8,335 bases of DNA, taken from NCBI GenBank assembly GCA_017958465.1, contig JAGDCQ010000210.1, positions 1 through 8,335 of the forward strand, read 5' to 3'. Below are positions 6,626 to 8,335 of this stretch, piece by piece (positions within the stretch are counted from its first letter, which is position 1; each line of letters opens with the position of its first letter). Under the pieces are notes generated by a model. It was not told where the DNA came from. It saw only the letters and a list, made by a program, of their open reading frames with translations, and did not search any database. Both the position numbers and the translations under genes were made by a program. This stretch comes from Lachnospiraceae bacterium. Its GTDB lineage: Bacteria; Bacillota; Clostridia; Lachnospirales; Lachnospiraceae.

Positions 6626-7274
6626 AGATGATGCAGGGATCGCCGAAGCCATAAAGGCCCAGGCAGCACTCTGGCAGCTTGAGGCCGTTGCGGTAAGGGA
6701 TTTCAAGAATGTGATGGCGGAGTTTGCCCTTGTTCAGCCACACCTGGTGCTGCTGGACATATCCCTTCCGTTCATGAGCGGTTTTCACTGGTGCAGCGAG
6801 ATCCGCAAGGTGTCTTCGGTGCCGGTGATATTTATATCCTCGGCCTCGGACAACATGAACATCATCATGGCGATGAACCTCGGGGCCGACGACTTTGTGG
6901 CAAAACCCTTCGACCAGAACGTGCTCTCTGCAAAGATCCAGGCGCTGCTTAGGCGCACCTACGATTACGGCACCACAGCTCCCGTGATAGAGCACAGGGG
7001 AGCGATCCTTAACCTTGGAGACAACTCCCTGACCGTTGGGGATGAAAAGATCGAGCTCACAAAGAACGAATACAGGATATTGCTCCTGCTGATGCAGAAC
7101 AAAGGAAATGTGGTCAGCCGGGAAAAGCTGATGGAAGGCCTTTGGGAGACGGATACCTTTGTGGACGAGAACACGCTGAACGTAAACGTGGGAAGGCTGC
7201 GGAAAAAGCTGGACGCCGCGGGTCTTGCAAATTTTATCGGAACTAAATTCGGAGTGGGATACATAATCGGGTAA
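6600..7274 (+). CDS. OmpR/PhoB-type response regulator, Bce-like
   Basis: A 224-residue two-domain transcription regulator. The receiver domain (residues 1-110) has the acidic pair Glu9-Asp10, the phosphoacceptor Asp53 in LLDISLP, the switch serine at 80-81 and Lys102 in AKPF. The winged-helix DNA-binding domain (about 130-224) has LTKNEYRILLLL and the recognition-helix stretch FVDENTLNVNVGRLRKKL, which is typical of the BceR/GraR branch. The frame stays open to a GTG at 6582, but the ATG at 6600 gives the standard receiver start MQYRILIVEDD and has GGGGGAG at 6589-6595, so it is preferred. It starts inside the last 26 bases of the GH2 gene, suggesting translational coupling, and is followed after five bases by its kinase. 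Its likely operator is at 8284-8297. Confidence 0.93.
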   Translation: MQYRILIVEDDAGIAEAIKAQAALWQLEAVAVRDFKNVMAEFALVQPHLVLLDISLPFMSGFHWCSEIRKVSSVPVIFISSASDNMNIIMAMNLGADDFVAKPFDQNVLSAKIQALLRRTYDYGTTAPVIEHRGAILNLGDNSLTVGDEKIELTKNEYRILLLLMQNKGNVVSREKLMEGLWETDTFVDENTLNVNVGRLRKKLDAAGLANFIGTKFGVGYIIG

Positions 7275-7279
7275 AGCTT

Positions 7280-8266
7280 ATGAAAAACTTTTTTAAGTAT
7301 GTGTACGGCAGGCGGTATGAGATCCTTTTCTACGGCCTGCTCGTAGTTTTTTTGACCGCGTCTTTTGTCCTCTACCGCCTTGAGGTGAGGGCAGTCATCT
7401 ATCCCTGCGTGTGCGGGGCTCTTGCGGGTGTGGGGATGCTGATCGTTGGGTTCTTCAGGCAGAGGAACCGCAGAAAAACTCTGGAGACATGCATAAACTC
7501 CGGAATTCTTGAGCCTTCGGAGCTGCCCCTGCCTTCTAACGAGACAGAGGAAAAATACCGGGAGCTTATTGCAATGCTCCTTGACAGGGAGGCAAAAGCC
7601 AGGGAGAAAGCCGGTTCTGACTACAATTCCATGGTGGATTACTACACTCTTTGGGTGCATCAGATAAAAACACCCATTGCTTCTATGCGGCTTAAGCTCC
7701 AAAACGAGGATACGCCCCTTGCAAGGTGGCTGAGGCTCGACCTTTCAAGGATCGAGGCCTATGTGGAGATGGTGCTTGCGTACCTGCGCCTGGACAGCCC
7801 GTCCTCGGATTATGTGATAAAGGAATATGATCTTGACAGCCTTGTCAGGGCAGGGATAAAGAAGTTTTCCGGCGAGTTTATAAACCGCGGGCTTTCCCTT
7901 AACTATGAGCCGCTGAACACGAAGGTCCTCACGGATGAAAAGTGGCTGCAGTTCGTATTTGAGCAGGTGCTGTCCAACGCCCTGAAATATACAAGGGAGG
8001 GCGGGATATCGATCTATATCGAAGACGGAGCCCTCTGCGTCAAGGATACCGGGATCGGCATAGACCCTGCGGACCTGCCAAGAGTCTTTGAAAGAGGCTA
8101 CACCGGAAGCCTTGGGCGGGAGGACAAGAGGGCCTCGGGAATAGGGCTGTTTCTTTGCAAGAGAGTGTGCGACGCGCTCGGGCACAGCATTTCGATATCT
8201 TCAAAGGAAGGCAGCGGTACCACGGTAAAGATCGGACTTGAACGCAAGGAATTTAAATACGAGTGA
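7280..8266 (+). CDS. Intramembrane-sensing sensor histidine kinase, Bce-like
   Basis: A 328-residue membrane kinase. Two helices near residues 14-33 and 38-58 are joined by a very short external loop, leaving no sensory domain outside the cell; this is the hallmark of intramembrane-sensing kinases such as BceS, which detect antimicrobial peptides through a partner ABC transporter. His127 in LWVHQIKTPI is the phosphorylation site. The catalytic domain shows the N-box FEQVLSNALKYT (Asn233), G1 DTGIGI (Asp256), the F-box region LPRVFERGYTG and G2 GIGLFL. All key residues are present. It begins five bases after the regulator stop, with only a weak ribosome-binding site (GGGTAAAG), so it probably depends on coupling to the regulator. 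It would phosphorylate the adjacent regulator. No terminator follows; a Bce-type operator does. Confidence 0.93.
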   Translation: MKNFFKYVYGRRYEILFYGLLVVFLTASFVLYRLEVRAVIYPCVCGALAGVGMLIVGFFRQRNRRKTLETCINSGILEPSELPLPSNETEEKYRELIAMLLDREAKAREKAGSDYNSMVDYYTLWVHQIKTPIASMRLKLQNEDTPLARWLRLDLSRIEAYVEMVLAYLRLDSPSSDYVIKEYDLDSLVRAGIKKFSGEFINRGLSLNYEPLNTKVLTDEKWLQFVFEQVLSNALKYTREGGISIYIEDGALCVKDTGIGIDPADLPRVFERGYTGSLGREDKRASGIGLFLCKRVCDALGHSISISSKEGSGTTVKIGLERKEFKYE

Positions 8267-8283
8267 CGGAATGTTTTGATTTG

Positions 8284-8297
8284 TGACATTTCTGTAA
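8284..8297 (+). promoter_or_regulatory. Bce-type response regulator operator (TNACA-N4-TGTAA)
   Basis: TGACA (8284-8288), TTTC, then TGTAA (8293-8297) matches without mismatch the inverted-repeat consensus described for BceR-type regulators of Bacillota. It lies 17 bases after the stop of a Bce-type kinase gene, where such systems usually control an adjacent BceAB-like transporter. TGTAAGA recurs at 8314-8320, 21 bases (two helical turns) downstream, as a possible second half-site. The match is seen; binding by the regulator encoded here is inferred. Confidence 0.72.
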
Positions 8298-8328
8298 GAT
8301 TTGGCTCCCGTTTTGTAAGAAGATGCAA

Positions 8329-8334
8329 TAGAAT
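8329..8334 (+). promoter_or_regulatory. -10-like element at the window edge
   Basis: TAGAAT differs from TATAAT in one base and lies 31 bases after the operator. No good -35 is found at 16 to 18 bases upstream (the 17-base position reads TCCCGT), as is often so for activator-dependent promoters. It is the last sequence in the window, so neither its start site nor its gene can be seen. Confidence 0.4.
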
Positions 8335-8335
8335 G

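Noticed and set aside
6965..7702. A 245-codon open frame on the - strand opposite the regulator and kinase genes
   Set aside because: Its product is low in recognisable structure and lies fully opposite two well-supported genes with intact motifs; it is explained by their codon bias.

Overview
The window reads as a compact, single-strand stretch of a Bacillota genome, most likely a gut-type clostridium of the Lachnospiraceae kind. The reasons are Shine-Dalgarno sites before several genes, a Bce-type histidine kinase with its response regulator, a YczE-like membrane protein, a short cytoplasmic GH2 glycosidase of the type common in that group, and frequent AGG (Arg) and ATA (Ile) codons at a G+C content that looks close to one half. 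The organism is inferred, not shown. All eight genes lie on the + strand, and no intergenic gap exceeds about 125 bases. I saw no RNA genes, CRISPR arrays, insertion sequences or phage genes.

Region 1 (start to about 2193) is the end of an ABC-2 type export operon. It holds an ATPase of the YtrB-like kind, cut by the window edge, and two different six-helix permeases, closed by a strong rho-independent terminator. Region 2 (about 2200 to 3902) starts at an extended -10 promoter and encodes an APC-superfamily amino-acid permease followed by an ElaA-family GNAT acetyltransferase. The permease leader has an unusual layout: a GGGGGU ribosome-binding candidate is separated from the ATG by an 8-bp hairpin. 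Region 3 (3903 to 4733) has a small palindrome, a YczE-like membrane protein with two internal motif repeats, and a hairpin plus T-run that looks like a terminator.

Region 4 (4708 to the end) is the most interesting. A GH2 glycosidase starts directly at the end of that terminator-like hairpin, with its Shine-Dalgarno partly inside the stem. Its 3' end overlaps by 26 bases a Bce-type response regulator gene, which is followed 5 bases after its stop by an intramembrane-sensing histidine kinase. Just after the kinase is a perfect match to the operator consensus known for Bce-type regulators (TNACA-N4-TGTAA), a second half-site 21 bases further on, and a -10-like hexamer at the window edge. The window therefore probably stops just before the target gene of this system, expected to be a BceAB-like peptide-detoxifying ABC transporter. 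The coupling of a sugar hydrolase to a peptide-antibiotic sensor, and the RNA structures at two start sites, are what deserve a second look.
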